The position numbers and the translations under genes were made by a program. This document shows, piece after piece, positions 34,666-47,814 of a stretch of DNA of 64,000 bases (within the stretch, counting starts at the first letter, position 1; each line of letters starts with the position of its first letter). The notes under the pieces were generated by a model, which ran no database searches, was not told where the DNA came from, and was given only the letters and a program-made list of their open reading frames with translations. The stretch is from Acanthopleura granulata (taxonomy: Eukaryota; Mollusca; Polyplacophora; Chitonida; Chitonidae), in the NCBI GenBank assembly GCA_016165875.1, contig JABBOT010000012.1, forward strand, positions 14,019,822-14,083,821, written 5' to 3'.

Positions 34666-35935
34666 ACGGCTGTTGCAGTAAGGTAGTATTATTAATGCAG
34701 TGATGCATCTCAGTAAAATCGGTCATTTATACTATATTAGTGAGGAACTGGTTTAAATATGCAAGAGGAGGTAATAAAACTGACAGATGGGTGAGACGTA
34801 AAGCTGTATATTTAATCCCCTGAATTGAAACTACGCAGGCTTTGCCCATCGAAGCGTGTAATTTATTGGAATATATTGAAAACAGCGGAGATTGTTAATT
34901 ATGAATTTAAAAAAAAACAATATATTCAGATATATCACCTGTAGTACATGACAACACAGCCAAGCATGTACATTCATGATAACAGGAACCGGTGGAAAAT
35001 ATGTTACTTAAGCCGTGGTAATTTCCTAAATCGTAAAGGTTTGTGTTTTAGACATGGCGCTCAGGTGTACTCTACCATTAAAACTGATCACTACCATATA
35101 AAGTGAGAAAAAAAATTTTTTTTAGGATATATTGCGTCAAGCAACAATCACCCCTTTAATCCATCAATCTTAACATGAAAAAAGGTACCGAAGTATTATT
35201 GTTAACTGGTATAAGCTCTAGTGCAAATAGCTATTATATAGGTACACGGCGTTGGAAATAAAAATTACTTCATGCATATTACGTTTTGGCAAAGGGAATG
35301 TGGAGTGAAACGAAGGTACAAGTCTAAGTGTCGAAATCATGTGTGCCAAGAAATAACTTGCATGATACACGTAGTCGTCTCTTGCGAATGTTTCCATAGA
35401 AGTCCTTGGTGAACTTAACCAATGCATGGACGAGTGACAAGAAAGAAGGCCTTGTATGGACAAGGAAGGAATAAAACAAAGGCCAAGCAAAATGGAGCAA
35501 TAAAATGACGTCATCGTGCTGTAGAGTGTTGCTGGCGAATGACATCAACGGACAGGGTACAGGGTTCAAGTGGCAGACTGGAGAATGGGGGCATGGCTCG
35601 TGATTAACAGGGATTTACATTGTTAACCTTGTTTTGCACTTGCCAGCTGTCATCGCTCTCAGGCAAGCTAATGGAACTATATACGTATCCCTTCATATAC
35701 CATATAACCTAAATATTCTGACTATATACCACTTCACATACCAGCAGTAATAACGAGGATGGAAAAAATGCTTAACCATATCTGTTGTGCGTATATGCCA
35801 TGTTGTCAGTCAGGGTGGGAAACGAGGTAACTACCGGCAAGTGGCCTGTAATGAAAGCAGTGGGAGATGGGTATAGCTGTACCGTTATGTAATTATCAAT
35901 CTTGAGAAAAACGTGTAGGTAATATTTATTTTATT
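34666..35935. other. Intergenic stretch, CRE palindrome, no gene
   Basis: AT-rich with normal CpG. TGACGTCA occurs at 35,506-35,513. Two overlapping minus-strand frames (35.2-35.6 kb) appear to be chance. Confidence 0.5.
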
Positions 35936-36105
35936 GGTATTTAAAGCCATACTCAAGAATATTTCACTTGCTTGACTGCGGTCAGGGTTTATATGGGTAT
36001 AGACGAATTAACGGATGTCCCCGGAGTAAACCAAGTACCTTCGACAGGTACATGGCAAACTTGTTGACTTTAAACCGCAGCGAGGATTGGATTTGAGCAA
36101 GCAAT
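35936..36105 (-). mobile_element. Degenerate SINE, minus strand
   Basis: Reading plus, the order is AAAGCCATACTCAAGAATAT, TTCACTTGCTTGACTGCGGT, CAGGGTTTATATGGG, CCCCGGAGTAAACC and GATTGGATTTGAGCAAG. This is the reverse complement of the tail, core and tRNA-like B box of the family. The copy is old and diverged. Confidence 0.5.
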
Positions 36106-37099
36106 TTAAATGGTCAAGGGCTGGAGAATCGCGGCGAACCAGCGCTTCAACACTGAAACAACAATGACCCGTTTTATGCATGTTGTAGGCCTAATATTGG
36201 AACCTCATAATGGTAATATTATAGGCTAAATTGTGTTCATGCCACCAGTACCTAACTGTGCCCAGTGCCACTATATGATCGGTTTGGGGTTGAACCATAG
36301 TAAGAACCAGAACAGAACTATTGTAATTGAGATCGAGTACGTGAAACCATGAGCTGTAAACATTCGGGTACTTAACATGCTACGAAATTTATCAAAAGTC
36401 TACAAGAATAATTGTTGCATGGATTGTGATGTTGACATTGCCTGTGATAATGAATGTTATTTCATGACGCTCGCAAAAGCCACACGTTCTGGTCTTAACA
36501 AGAGGTCTGCTGGCCTCAGAAGTGGTGGGAGTTTCTTCATTGGTGATTTTTTGTTGTTTTTTTTTTCACCGTTTTTTTTTGTTTTTTTTTTTGTTTTTTT
36601 TTTTGGTTTTTTCGCGGTTAACGTTTCGTCTGCTTGCAGCAGCTTTTTCGTGTCATGCTGATAACTAACCACTGCCAAAGCCTTGCTTTCTCACGGTCGA
36701 GGCTTGTTTGGGTCTTTTCTTATACATAGCTTGCTGCTGTTACGGAAGATTCTGCAGGGTTTTAGTCTCGAAGCTCGAATGTTTTGGAATTCCCGCTGTA
36801 TTGGATGTGGCTTTCTGTCCAAAAGTCTGCTTTGTACATTTGGCAGTCTGGTATCGGTCTACACGTCCAAGTTATAGATCATCAACAACTATCACGATAG
36901 AATACTAGATATAAAACAAGCATTCTATTAAACATATAATGTAGACGCTTGTAATTTAATGGGCAACAGTAAAAAAACTAATTTTGCCATAACCTATAAA
37001 CAGGAAATTGGGCATAATGTGAAAAATGATTGTATCCCATAGTGTTCTTATACAGGTATATACATGGTCCATCTTACACAAACATACATCATCAAGGTC
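36106..37099. other. Intergenic stretch with long T tract
   Basis: A T-rich tract spans about 36,549-36,615 with G and C interruptions and explains the phenylalanine-rich and lysine-rich open frames on the two strands. No gene is recognised. Confidence 0.55.
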
Positions 37100-38020
37100 G
37101 TAGCTTGCTAAGTACTTCACATCAACGAGGATGCGTGTTCGAATCCCGCTTGCGATGGTCTAACAGGAAGAGTTTTGTTTACTGGGTGCCTGTATCGTGT
37201 GCTGAAGGGTAGCCAAGTAATCATACGGCCTTTCCCCTACGCTACAACGCCATAGTAAGGTCCCATTGAACGCTAATGGCCAAAACTCGGCCACCTACCA
37301 TCCAGCTTTCACCCGACGAGTTCGGCTCTGCTTCTGTGTTGCATTTTTCTTCTTAGGTTGGACGCTTTGCATCCGCTACAATTTCCGATCCCTAACACCA
37401 ACTGTTGAATAAAACTCGAGCAAATTCTTTCTCTCTCGTTACATATCAGGGTTTGCCATGTTTGATAAATTAGGCATCTAGGGTTCGTTAAAATTTATCA
37501 TTAGCACTTATGCTCAGCTATGTCATCAATCTTCGCAGCCTTTGTTGCACACAAATGTGAAATATACTTCTGGTGTTTTAGACGATCAAATGTCACCATC
37601 GCCCTAATATTGCTCCAAAGAATGAACAACTTGTATCCATAATACTTTGCGTCATCAAATATGGCGCCTTCGTGTGTTCGTGGAGTTACCTCGAGTTTAT
37701 TATGACATAACAGTGAGCGTTAGGGATCGAAAATTGTAGCGGATGCAAAGCGCCAAACCTAATGAGAAAAATACAACACAGAAGCAGAGCCGAACTGGTC
37801 AGGTGAAAGCCGGGCGGTAGGTAGCCGAGTTTACGCCATTAGTGTTCAATGGGGCCTTCTCATGGCGTTTTAGCGTAGTGGAAATGCCATGTGATTACTT
37901 TGCTAAATGAAGTGCAAACCCCCGGGCTCATGTTTCCTCCTCCCCTAATCCTGACTTGCTTCATACAAGAGAAATATTCCTGAGTACAGTATGAAAAACC
38001 TCGCCGCCAAATAAGAAATT
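37100..38020 (+). mobile_element. SINE interrupted by a fold-back element
   Basis: A tRNA-like head with a good B box (TGTTCGAATCCCGC) lies at about 37,132. The diverged V core and tail (CCCCCGGGCTCATGTTTCCT, GAGAAATATTCCTGAGTACA) resume after 37,913. The intervening 700 bases are the fold-back element annotated separately. Removing it restores the usual order of the SINE family, so the SINE is older. Confidence 0.6.
37208..37907. mobile_element. Fold-back (long-TIR) transposon with 5-bp TSD
   Basis: About 210-base arms at 37,211-37,420 and 37,691-37,904 are inverted copies. Paired blocks include AGCCAAGTAATCA with TGATTACTTTGCT, GCATCCGCTACAATTT with AAATTGTAGCGGATGC, and AAACTCGAG with CTCGAGTTT. 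The 270-base centre is unique and non-coding. TGAAG flanks the element at 37,203-37,207 and 37,908-37,912, a candidate target-site duplication. By eye the arms are about 80-85% alike. This is a non-autonomous DNA element that would form a long hairpin when transcribed. Confidence 0.8.
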
Positions 38021-39889
38021 CTATACATTATTGTTTAATTGTCGGTTTGTCTTCTTGCCAGATGTATGTTGTCCACTTCCAGTCTGATGCACGCCATGTA
38101 GTCATTGGCCCGCCGACCCAATTCTTTGTATAATCATCATCTAAAAATAAATTATATTTAATGAGTTTAATAGGCATATAACCTTAAACTCTGCCAATAA
38201 TTAGACGTTATATACACATAATATGCAAGAATACACTGCCCTATATAATGGTTTACAGAGGCCTACAAATGCAGTGAATATTGTTTGCCTGTGAGTATTG
38301 TGTGCCCTGCATGCAGGCAACAATTGACGGAGACGTTCTGTATTTGGACCTTTCCTAAGTACAGCCCGCTCGTTAGTCCGCTTCACAATGATTATTTAGG
38401 GTTTATTATGCAGAAAGGTCGATGCAGAAATAAGTGGATATTAATAAAGGTTAAGTGGGGTCGGGCGACAAACTAGCGCCGTCACATGACATTACATAGG
38501 CAAGCGATTGACCAATCTCTGCCGTAAGCGCGACACATTTATAAATATATAGCATGCATGGCACGGCGTGCGAAGTTGAACTTGCGGCTTGGCTTGGATC
38601 AGCGCATGGCTTTACTGAGTTCCATTCAGATTTTTACTGCCAGTTTCTCGTTTAATCATTTACATTCATTTTTCAAATTTCATAAAGATCACTTGGGAAT
38701 TTCTCATATAATGTTATGCGATTATATACTGTCCGTTGTATAACAGAACTGGTACATGTATGACGACACTTCCTCCAAGAATGCAAGCTGTTGCCCCTGT
38801 ATGCAACATCTAAATGTCGTCTGTAATTTATAGCATAAACTCTACTGTATAGTTGTATGATGTTACAACATACGTTCCTGTGCTAACTGCATGGCAGTGG
38901 TAAAGAATGTTTCAAAAAATTCCGAATGCAGTTCCTACCAAAATGTAATGGATTGATTTCTGATGGAAGGAATTTCATACTAAATGATGCATACCATAAT
39001 TTTTCTGAATATCTGTCGAATAAAATTGGGCAAAACATATGAAGTTCCCTCTTGGCCCAGGTATAATAATATACACCCTTGCAGTATTAATCCTGCTGTC
39101 CGACGGAAGTACCACGCCGAAGACAAGAAAATCATGTAGTGCATTTGACTCCCAAATTACAATGATAGTGGCACCTCATGTCGAGTACTACATGTATGGA
39201 TGTATATATATAGCAACCGAATGACAGAAGTACAAAATTGTTCATTTCTTTCTGGTATATACAAATTAAGTTAAACACATAGATGCTTACATTTATAGTT
39301 ACACCAAGACATTAAAAACTTTATGAATGTCCCTTTGTTTTTATTTTCGTTGGATTCAACAGTATGCTGCCTGCATGTGTCATCGAGTTTCTGATTATAG
39401 GGTACGATTTGGTGGTTTAATCAGGATTTCTATGTATAGGGGTATTTGGGACAGACCGCATAGAGGATCTGCACGGGAGGTGCTTGATGCTATTAAAAGT
39501 GCATAAGTGATGACTAGGTAGCTTCACCGCTATGACCCCGGGTTGTTTATACCGCTGGTTTCCGATGTCCGTGTTTGTGACCGGAAACCAGCCTCTCAAG
39601 TTTCCGGTTGCTGGTTCCGAGTATTCCAGTCCTGGTACCTTGTCCGGGCAGTAAAAGCTGAGGACTGAGGAACAACCCACCTGATCAGCTGGCCTGTCAC
39701 GGGGTGGATGAGGTTTAGACAGGACATTGTGGTTCTGCGGTATACTCAACAATCAATGTAGTGTTTATGATATGATCCCTCGCTGTAACTTATTCGTAAT
39801 ATACAGCTGATCGTCCCTTCACCAGTCACGTAGCTAGCTCGAGTCTCCTAGTCTTCAATCGGTCGTTTACGGCTCATAATTAGTATATA
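38021..39889. other. Intergenic stretch, no gene
   Basis: Normal-CpG sequence. A perfect 11-base inverted pair, GCTGGTTTCCG at 39,554-39,564 and CGGAAACCAGC at 39,582-39,592, forms a hairpin with a 17-base loop. A minus-strand frame over it (39,417-39,752) is not supported by other signals. Confidence 0.5.
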
Positions 39890-39904
39890 TGTGTCAACGC
39901 AAAG

Positions 39905-40015
39905 CGGCAGTTTTCTCCGGAATCTCCGGTTTCCTCCACCTAAGCATCTATACCTGGTCGACCTCATTAACATTTGGAGTTGGACTATATTCTGTGTTGA
40001 ACACCAATCAGATTT
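39905..40015 (+). mobile_element. Degenerate V-SINE, plus strand
   Basis: AGTTTTCTCCGGAATCTCCG, GTTTCCTCCACC and then GTTGAACACCAATCAGATTT match the family's core and tail, although the middle is unlike other copies. It abuts a minus-strand copy tail to tail. Confidence 0.4.
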
Positions 40016-40135
40016 ATTTATTTATTTCATTGGTGTTATACATTGTACTTAAGAATATTTCACTTACACATCAGTATGGTGGGATGAAACAGGGCAGAGC
40101 CCGGGGGAAGCCCACGGCCATCCACCGTACATAAG
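40016..40135 (-). mobile_element. 5'-truncated RUDI-like V-SINE, minus strand
   Basis: Plus-strand order is TTTATTTATTTCATTGGTGT, AAGAATATTTCACTTACACA, TATGGTGGGATGAAACAGGG and CAGAGCCCGGGGGAAGCCCA, the reverse complement of tail and core. The tRNA head is missing. The tail meets the tail of the preceding plus copy. Confidence 0.7.
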
Positions 40136-41910
40136 TTATTGCTTTATGATGGTTGACAAGCCTTGAATCAGTGATATGGAATGGAAACTTAATGCCTGCG
40201 TTGTTTGATAAGTAACTTTTTTATCCAATTTTACAATTTTATCCACAAACATATTGATGCACAGAGATGCAATGATTCTGTCCGCTCTAGTCTACAACCA
40301 TTTTTGGCTCCTGTCTACATATATAAAAAAAATTTTAATTAAAACACAGTGCCTGGGGAAACCGTTGTTATACTCTGTCTCTGTATTGCAGTTCTTTCTA
40401 TGGACCGATAACTATTAAATAAAATATATAAAATAAAAACATCGACAAGTGCAAGCTATTTAAATCACGAGTCCAATATCTGTGGGACGCTGAATTTGAT
40501 ATTTTTTTAAAGATATGTCAAACATTTCCTCTTAGGCAAGGAAAAATCTTACGTTACCTGCATGCAACCAAGACATGCAAGACGCGTCAATAATTCACCT
40601 GGTACACTTAACTTAAAGAATATGCAAATGGTTGCGTATATATTTTCAGCGCATGTATATATGTACATGTATATATATAATGTTGTTTGATACATTGTAT
40701 TGCTTGTCTGCTTATCTCGACCCTCCTCAGATGTAGCTTTTTATGCGGAAGAGGGGAATAATATATACAGAAACAAAATTTACGGCACATACTCATGAGA
40801 GGAGGTCATAATGAAGTTTGAGCGTCACTGTGCATATTAATTAGCCAGCGGCGTACCTTTTACTTTCTTTTTTTCTTGAGAGGCCCAGATTTCCTAATCG
40901 AGTTGCAAGCCTAAAGCAGGGGGTGTGTATAAAGGGAACTCTGGTTTATGGCCACGAAAGAAATTGTCAAAAGACCTGATGTGGAACATACATAGTAATT
41001 CATGGTTACATCTGTGAAGTTGGCTTGCCCATTTCTCACATTTATACTTAAAGAAACCGTTAACGTTAACGTTTTGACAATATATCAATGAAATATGTAT
41101 ATATATGCATGGCTGAAAAATATACACTTAATTCCTTTCATTTATTTACACACACTTATATAAATATATTTCATTAAATAACACCTTAAATTTAGTTGCT
41201 GAGAAGTGTCAAAACGCTTTTGCGAATTGTGACACGAACCGCCTGAAGGGGTGACGGAATACCGCCAGCCTGGATGGAAATTAAGAAAAATGTGCTTGTT
41301 GTGACAAATTTTTAAAATGTTTTAAAATGCACGCTTCTTACGCACGTGTTTTCGGAGATGAAAGTTCGTCTCACTTAATGCTTCGCTTGCGCTTAAAGGT
41401 ATATTATGCGCATCGTGTTATTCATGATAACTTTGCTATATTGTTAAGGCACATATAATCCATACCAAAGACAACCACAATATCGCTCAGGCATTTCATC
41501 AGTTCAGTGAATGGAAAAGTTTACCACAACATTACAATGGTACCGGAATGCAGCTTTCCATTCTTTTTTAAATTGCTATGCAGCTAAAAGCTCTCCGTAT
41601 AATTAACGTCAAGTCTTTGTTCCGCTGATTAGAAACAATACAGAGTTAACTTTAGTATTTGGAATTTAGTTTTTGTAACATTTTAGGCTTATTGTACCAT
41701 ACATGTGATATGTAAAGGCGAGTTGTATAACTGTCACGCGACAAAATCGTATGCATTGTGTTCTTTTTAAACTGTTTGATTCAGATACATATGTAAGAAA
41801 ACAGTTTATAAGCAGTCTGGAGGTGATGTGGAAATCATACATGCATGGTTTTACGTACGGTGATATATAAAGGTGTAGATCTAAAACCCAGTAATTCCTC
41901 TTCTGTCAGT
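40136..41910. other. Intergenic stretch, no gene
   Basis: AT-rich, with TATA-type alternations near 40.65 and 41.1 kb. No exon or repeat family is recognised. Confidence 0.5.
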
Positions 41911-42072
41911 CATACGTGGGAAGGTCTACCAGCAACCTGTTATATAGTGGGTGTCCCCGGGCTCTGCCCATGCAGTTTCCTCTCACCACATATAATGCCT
42001 TCCACCATGGTATATATATAAGTGAAATGTTGTTGAGTATGGCTTTTATCACCAATCAAACACGTAAATACA
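41911..42072 (+). mobile_element. RUDI-like V-SINE, headless
   Basis: ACGTGGGAAGGTCTACCAGC, AACCTG, GTGTCCCCGGGCTCTGCCCA, GTTTCCTCTCACCA and the tail ATCACCAATCAAACACG. The middle is diverged and there is no tRNA-like head. Confidence 0.7.
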
Positions 42073-42579
42073 TATACATGCGTATCTCTGATTATCATGG
42101 TGAAACTGTGATCTTGTTCGTCAACGTATACAAATGCTTCGCGTAATTCACAATGCCAGCACTGGTTGACTGTGTATATATATGGAATATATGGAATCTG
42201 TCTGTCAACCCAGCTTACAGCGGTTCATACCGAAGTATATATGCACAGGGGATACGTGCTTCCGTAACACGCAAATATATGGGGTGGGCAACAGTTTCAG
42301 TCCATGGATTACATTTCAGGTCACAAAATGAGTCTAATTTTTAACCGTGCATATATTAAGGTATAATTTGAAAATCAGTCATTGCAAAACTAAATTCATT
42401 TTAAGTGCTCTTGTTTGTGAACAAAACACCGCTGTTGATAAGTAAAGGGAAAGACGGTTTCAAGCAGCAATGTATATATAAATGTACCAGATCCAGACGG
42501 ATAAACCAATGGTATACCAATTCATAAAAGTTTCTCGTGCTTTGTGTGTACATCAGTTAGTTCTACATGCATACAGGGG

Positions 42580-42839
42580 GACCATCTTGGCTCAGTCGAT
42601 GAGCGCGCTAGCGCAGTGAAATGACCTATAAGCCTCCCACCAATCCGGTTGCTGTGAGTCCAAGTCCAGGTCATGCTGGCTTTCTCTCCGGCCGCACGTG
42701 GGAAGGTCTGCCAGAAACCTGCGGATGGCCATGGGTTTCCCCGGGCTCTACCCGGTTTTCTCCCACCATAATGCTGGTCGCCGTCGCATAAAATATTCTT
42801 GAGTACTGCGTAAAACACCAATCAAATAAGTAAATAAAC
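42580..42839 (+). mobile_element. Near full-length RUDI-like V-SINE
   Basis: The tRNA-like head has an A-box region (TCGATGAGCGCGCTAGCGCA) and a B-box-like GTGAGTCCAAGTCC. The V core (GTTTCCCCGGGCTCTACCCG, GTTTTCTCCCACCATAATGC) and tail (AAAACACCAATCAAATAAGT) follow. It is one of the three most complete copies and useful as a reference. Confidence 0.85.
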
Positions 42840-45027
42840 ACAGTCACACAGAGAGGGTTTCTTGTACCGGTAGCAGCGTTCATCAAAAGTGTGCATACCT
42901 TCTTCTTAAAAGTTTTCTACACTCTGAAGACCATATACAATTTCACTCGTTTAAAAAAGCCAGTTTCACGTGACGGCTGTGAAGGAGAGGTATAAAGCAG
43001 ACAATTGTTAATAAAATTAGTTTGCACTCTGTGGCCGCTGTATACATTCTCACCTCAGATGCACCGGCTTAACATAACAATACTTATTTATTTTTTTTGA
43101 AAAGTGGTTTGTTGCAGATCGGTAAAGTCTCACTAACCTGGCAGAGAAAGTGTAACGTAATTTTTGATATGTCTTCATACACGCACATCTTTTTGCATGG
43201 TATATAGGTTCTTAATTCCTACATGTTTAACTACACATATATATAACTCCACGCCTAAGGCAACTGTCTTTCAGTCTGATCGTACATTTGTTTATTTTTC
43301 TCTACGAACTTAATTGGAAATGTTACAGATAAGCCGCCTGAAATGTCTCATTTGCATATCTTTCCTCTCCATAACGCGCATGTCAAAAGAAATCTCCTCC
43401 TGATTGCTATAAAGCGCCTGCGGCATTGCAGCACCTTGTCGCACACTTCAGGCAAGTCTACTGATATGGTCCATGTCTTCATTTCTTACCCATACATATA
43501 CCTATATACTTTAGATGCATTTACTTTACTACAGTTTCTTACTTTTTCACCCGAGTGTGTGTTCACGCGTAACACATTCATTTTTAATATGTTTTATGGT
43601 AACAGAGCATTGACCACTGAAACGCCGTAACTGAGACTACACTCAAGTAATGTCTGAGTGAACGTATGCGTTGAAATGTACTAGTATATTGTACGGAGCC
43701 AAAATGATGCATATGTAATACTCTTCACGCACTTGATTTATGTTGAGATAGAGTGAATAGAAGTAAGGATATGATATAATCCCAAAGGTCATAAACACAC
43801 TTTTGATGATAGTATATCTAATAAAAAAAATAAATATGTATATCTGTTAAAGTTTAAAAACCCGAAGGGAAATAATATTGGAATGCGTATAGCGTTCATC
43901 AGAACAAAACACACATGCACAAATCGGCGAAAAAGCTCTAGATAAGGTATGCTTTTAAGCCCAAGTTTACTGGGCTATCGATCTCTTCTGCATGGGCGGG
44001 AACTAGAGTCGTATCGGAGATGAGTGATGTCTGCCTGCGGCTGAAATGGGTCTAACGGATTGCCACATGAGAGATAATTGGCCACCACAGGTTGAAAAAA
44101 AAAAGACTGACATGTTTTAATATGTTCTTATCTATGGCCCTAGGAGGAGTGGGGCTTGATTAGGATAGCTGTTTATCCATTATACATATTAAATGAACTG
44201 CAACAAAGATTTTGGTGATTAGAGGGTCCGGCGTTCGAAAAGAACTCGTATATTCATATAATGTCAAGCAAGATGCTTTTTTAACTGTCTAAAAAAACAC
44301 GTTCCTTTATATATGAGTGAAATGCTATTACTGGAAAGTCATTCAGGGACATTTTGTAAGAGTTTGTAATTCAATATTTCTGATCGTGCTGCCTGAATGC
44401 TAATTGGTGTTGTCATTTACTATACACATTGCCCTCTATAAGGAGATTGGGGATGCATACAACGCACACGATTAAACAAGTCACAGTGACATCACCTCCT
44501 GCATGCGTGGCGATTTTAAAAAAAATGCTTAAAAAGAAATAATAAGTTTTTAAAAAGCACGGATTTTCTGCCATTACGAAAACTGTCATTTACACATAAC
44601 CCCTGCAGTATTACATGCTTTGTTATATAGCAACGACCATTTGAGCTGCATGCCAACTGAGGTGTCCATAACCATTTCACTGAAGTAACGCATGCATTTG
44701 ACAGAATTAAAGAAGAAACAAAGCGTCTTATGTGCAACGGTATATGTGTATACTGATCTGTATGAACAGTTTTGAACAATAGATCTATACATGTATAACA
44801 TATCAGCACAACTGTACATTTATTTACCCCAGCGCTAGGCTCATGCGCAGTCAACAAACGAGCTACCCTGGTTCAGTCCCTGGTTCAGTCAATCCAAATT
44901 TGTTGTGACAGAGCAGTTATGTGCTTATTTGTTTATTTCTTTGGTGTCTGCATATTTGTTAAACACGGTAATGTACCCCCAAAAATTTCACCGATATGAC
45001 TGACCGGAAGTTTCATATGGTATTGTG
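42840..45027. other. Intergenic stretch, no gene
   Basis: AT-rich sequence. A minus-strand frame of 113 codons (44,516-44,857) has no splice or family signal. A GC-richer patch with GGGCGGG lies near 43,990. Confidence 0.5.
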
Positions 45028-45312
45028 AAAAGGGCTGACATAGCCGATGAGATTGTCGCGTCAGAGCAGCGCACTGGCCCAGCAGCCTCTCGTCAATGCG
45101 GTCTCTGTGAGTTCAAGTCCACCTCATGCTGGCTTCCTATCTGGTCGTATGTGGAAAGGTGTGCCAGCAACCTGCGAGTCGTCGCGCTTTTCTCCGGTGT
45201 CCTCCAACCATAATGCTGGCCGCCGTCGTATAGAAAAAAATTCTTGAGTGCGGCGTAAAAAACCAACCCTATAAAATAAATAAATAAATAGTTAAATAAA
45301 TAAATAAATGGG
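45028..45312 (+). mobile_element. Near full-length RUDI-like V-SINE
   Basis: Head with B box GTGAGTTCAAGTCCACC, then GGCTTCCTATCTGGTCGTAT, a shortened core (TTTTCTCCGGTGTCCTCC), GGCCGCCGTCGTATAG and a long (AAAT)n tail. The core lacks the usual CCCGGGCTCTGCCC block, a small internal deletion. Confidence 0.8.
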
Positions 45313-46739
45313 ACTGTGGGGTCATAATTTTGGGATTAAGGTCTTAAGCAAATGATTAAGGTGTACATTGTTATGATGGAGCCATGTCCTGAAACACTGA
45401 CATTTACATTACATATTGAGTAATCTTCCAGTCAGTATACATCTTGGTCTTGTTGTCTGTTGTCTGATGAATATTTTGACACTTCTGATGCTTTCCTTAA
45501 TGTCATTTTCCAACCGTGCAAATTGCGCATTAATAAGAATCCATAAATTGCATGGCATTAAACATCGATCCATTCGTCTTTTCCCCACAGCCGTACGATC
45601 TTAAATGACAACTGACGGCACTGCATCCAGTGACGAGCGTGTTAAAAGTACACACCTGTCTGTATCTGATCATGAAAGCTGTCATGATAACAGGTCTATG
45701 CATCACGGGAAATTATGGCATATTATACAACTTAAAATTTAGAGTTTTTGCAAGATGTGGTAAAATCGCTTGGGTATATAGTTTAATAAAGGGCTTGAAC
45801 CCGCTGGTCAGAAGTATTGTGCCCTTAGAACGTCATTTTTCATACTGCTAAATATTTTCAATTGTCCGAAAATATAAGAACACCAGTACAGGTAGGTTTT
45901 ACATGTTTAACATGCCGTCATATAGTTATTTTACTTTCTGTTTAGTTATGCAACTTTTGGACTTAAAATATAATTCTTTATATAGGTAAACCTAGCTTAT
46001 CAGACACAAGGAGATTTTTTTAGATTTTTTTAGTATATATGACTAGTATATAGCAGTTACGGCATGATTTCGTAGATTATACACTCGTATTGCCTGGTGT
46101 AACAGATGCTGGTAAGCCTGTACACAAATATGGACGAACATGTATAGTTGATTTTATTCACCCGAACGCAAAACACGGATATATGTAAACATTCATTATT
46201 TGCAGTAGGGCTATGGGATTCCCGCGCTCAACATCATGATGGTAGAACCACATGTATAGCCAGATTGCACAATATATATCATAGGGACAAGCAATCATCT
46301 CTTTATGTCAAAGTCATGTTTATTAGCCCGCCAAAAAGCGACTATTGTGCTGGTGTGATTGTCGGCCAAATAGCTGTAATTATATAGCAATAAGTGTTAA
46401 TCCCTCCGTTTGAATTACTGTTTGTCACGAGCGGCTTGAGGTCATCCGCATGCGTGTAATTTAGTTGTGTAGGCCTACTTCCGGTTGTTGACAGATACCT
46501 AGCATTACTTAATAGTTGTGTGTCACATATGCAAATTCATATTTTGGAGTTGGCATGCATACATTCTTGGATGTGGTAACGATGTAATATGTTTAATTGT
46601 ATAATTCCATATATATGCATGTCGTAATAAACTGAAAACCAATTCAGTTAATTCTTTATGGAGTGGTGATAGATACAGTCATATATTACAGAAGCTCTGA
46701 TTGTATACCATTGAAACATTGTCATAGAGTCTTAACACC
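45313..46739. other. Intergenic stretch, no gene
   Basis: AT-rich sequence without recognisable genes or repeats. Confidence 0.5.
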
Positions 46740-47060
46740 AAACCCAATGGTGTACGGGGAAGATGGTTCTTCCCAGCATATGTCTGTTCTTCAACCCAGG
46801 CGATAGTTCATTCACACCAGAAGGTCGATCTTTACACCAGAAGCTTGTGTTTTTTTCCCCCAGGAGATTATTCTTCACACCAGGAGGTTATTATTTACTC
46901 TAGGAGGTTATTATTTACTCCAGGAGATATGTTTCACAAGGAGAATGTTCTTCACGGCAATACACCATTTTTCACAGTAGAATATTGTTCTTCACACGAG
47001 GAAATTCTTCTTTCCAGGAGATTGTTCTTCGGTCCAGTGGGAGGATCTTTCTTCACAGAA
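46740..47060. repeat. Degenerate ~20-bp minisatellite
   Basis: Units resemble AGGAGGTTATTATTTACTCC or AGGAGATTATTCTTCACACC, about 20 bases each. The central units near 46,860-46,930 are the cleanest and the edges decay into TTCTTCACA-like fragments. The plus strand is T-rich. Confidence 0.7.
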
Positions 47061-47814
47061 AGAGTGTGTGGGTACGTGGGTCTATGTCACCTTTGACCAA
47101 CGGCTCTGTGGAACACCGAATGGGAATCTTTCAGACTTGTCTTGCTATGAACTGCTGTAATTTAAGCTAGATCTGAGTCGCTGGTGTCTGTATTCCTTTG
47201 TGCATGGCCCTAAACAAGAATCCCTTAAATCAACTAAATTAACTTTTTACACTGAAAAAATACTGCCTTACTAAAGAAAGTTGTTCCATTGCAGGATATT
47301 AACATAGGCGTTAATGAGAGAAAACCAAGAGTTCTTCAATTTTCTATGAAATCAGGCGACACATTCTGGAACAGCGTGATTTTATAGTACGTGAAGAGTT
47401 CATTTTTCCTGATGTTCAGTTTTTTGCTACGGTTTTTACCGATTGAGGTGTCGCCATGAAGTTAAAGCATAAAACCCCGTGAGGTTGGACAAGATATTTC
47501 TGTATGTTCCCAGAGGGTTCCCAAAGTGGAATCCTCGATTGACGCTAGTCACAAGATCAACCGACCTCCTGTGTCAAGATAGCATACAGCGACTGTCCTA
47601 ACATACGGAAGCAATACCTCATGATATATAACGGATATGACGTAGAATGTGACGTCATATCAATGATATCAAAACCATGATCACAAAATGATGCGAACAC
47701 CATTTATTTCCGATGTAGCACAGTGTATGAACGTATTGACTCATAAGCTCTTGAAGTGCAGAAAATCTGTCCTCGATCAACTTTACATTTCAAGAATGTC
47801 TATCCTACCTGTCA
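47061..47814. other. Intergenic stretch with a CRE palindrome
   Basis: TGACGTCA at 47,650-47,657 sits next to a second half-like GACGTA, with ATGATATCA-type palindromes around it. No gene is recognised. Confidence 0.5.

Noticed and set aside
36377..36678. Phenylalanine-rich and lysine-rich frames
   Set aside because: They are translations of the long T tract on each strand.
37100..37160. tRNA gene suggested by a good B box
   Set aside because: The sequence does not fold as a complete tRNA and continues into a SINE body. The heads at 42.6, 45.1 and 57.3 kb are likewise SINE heads.
44516..44857. 113-codon minus-strand frame
   Set aside because: No splice signals, no recognisable domain, and a length expected by chance in 64 kb of six frames.
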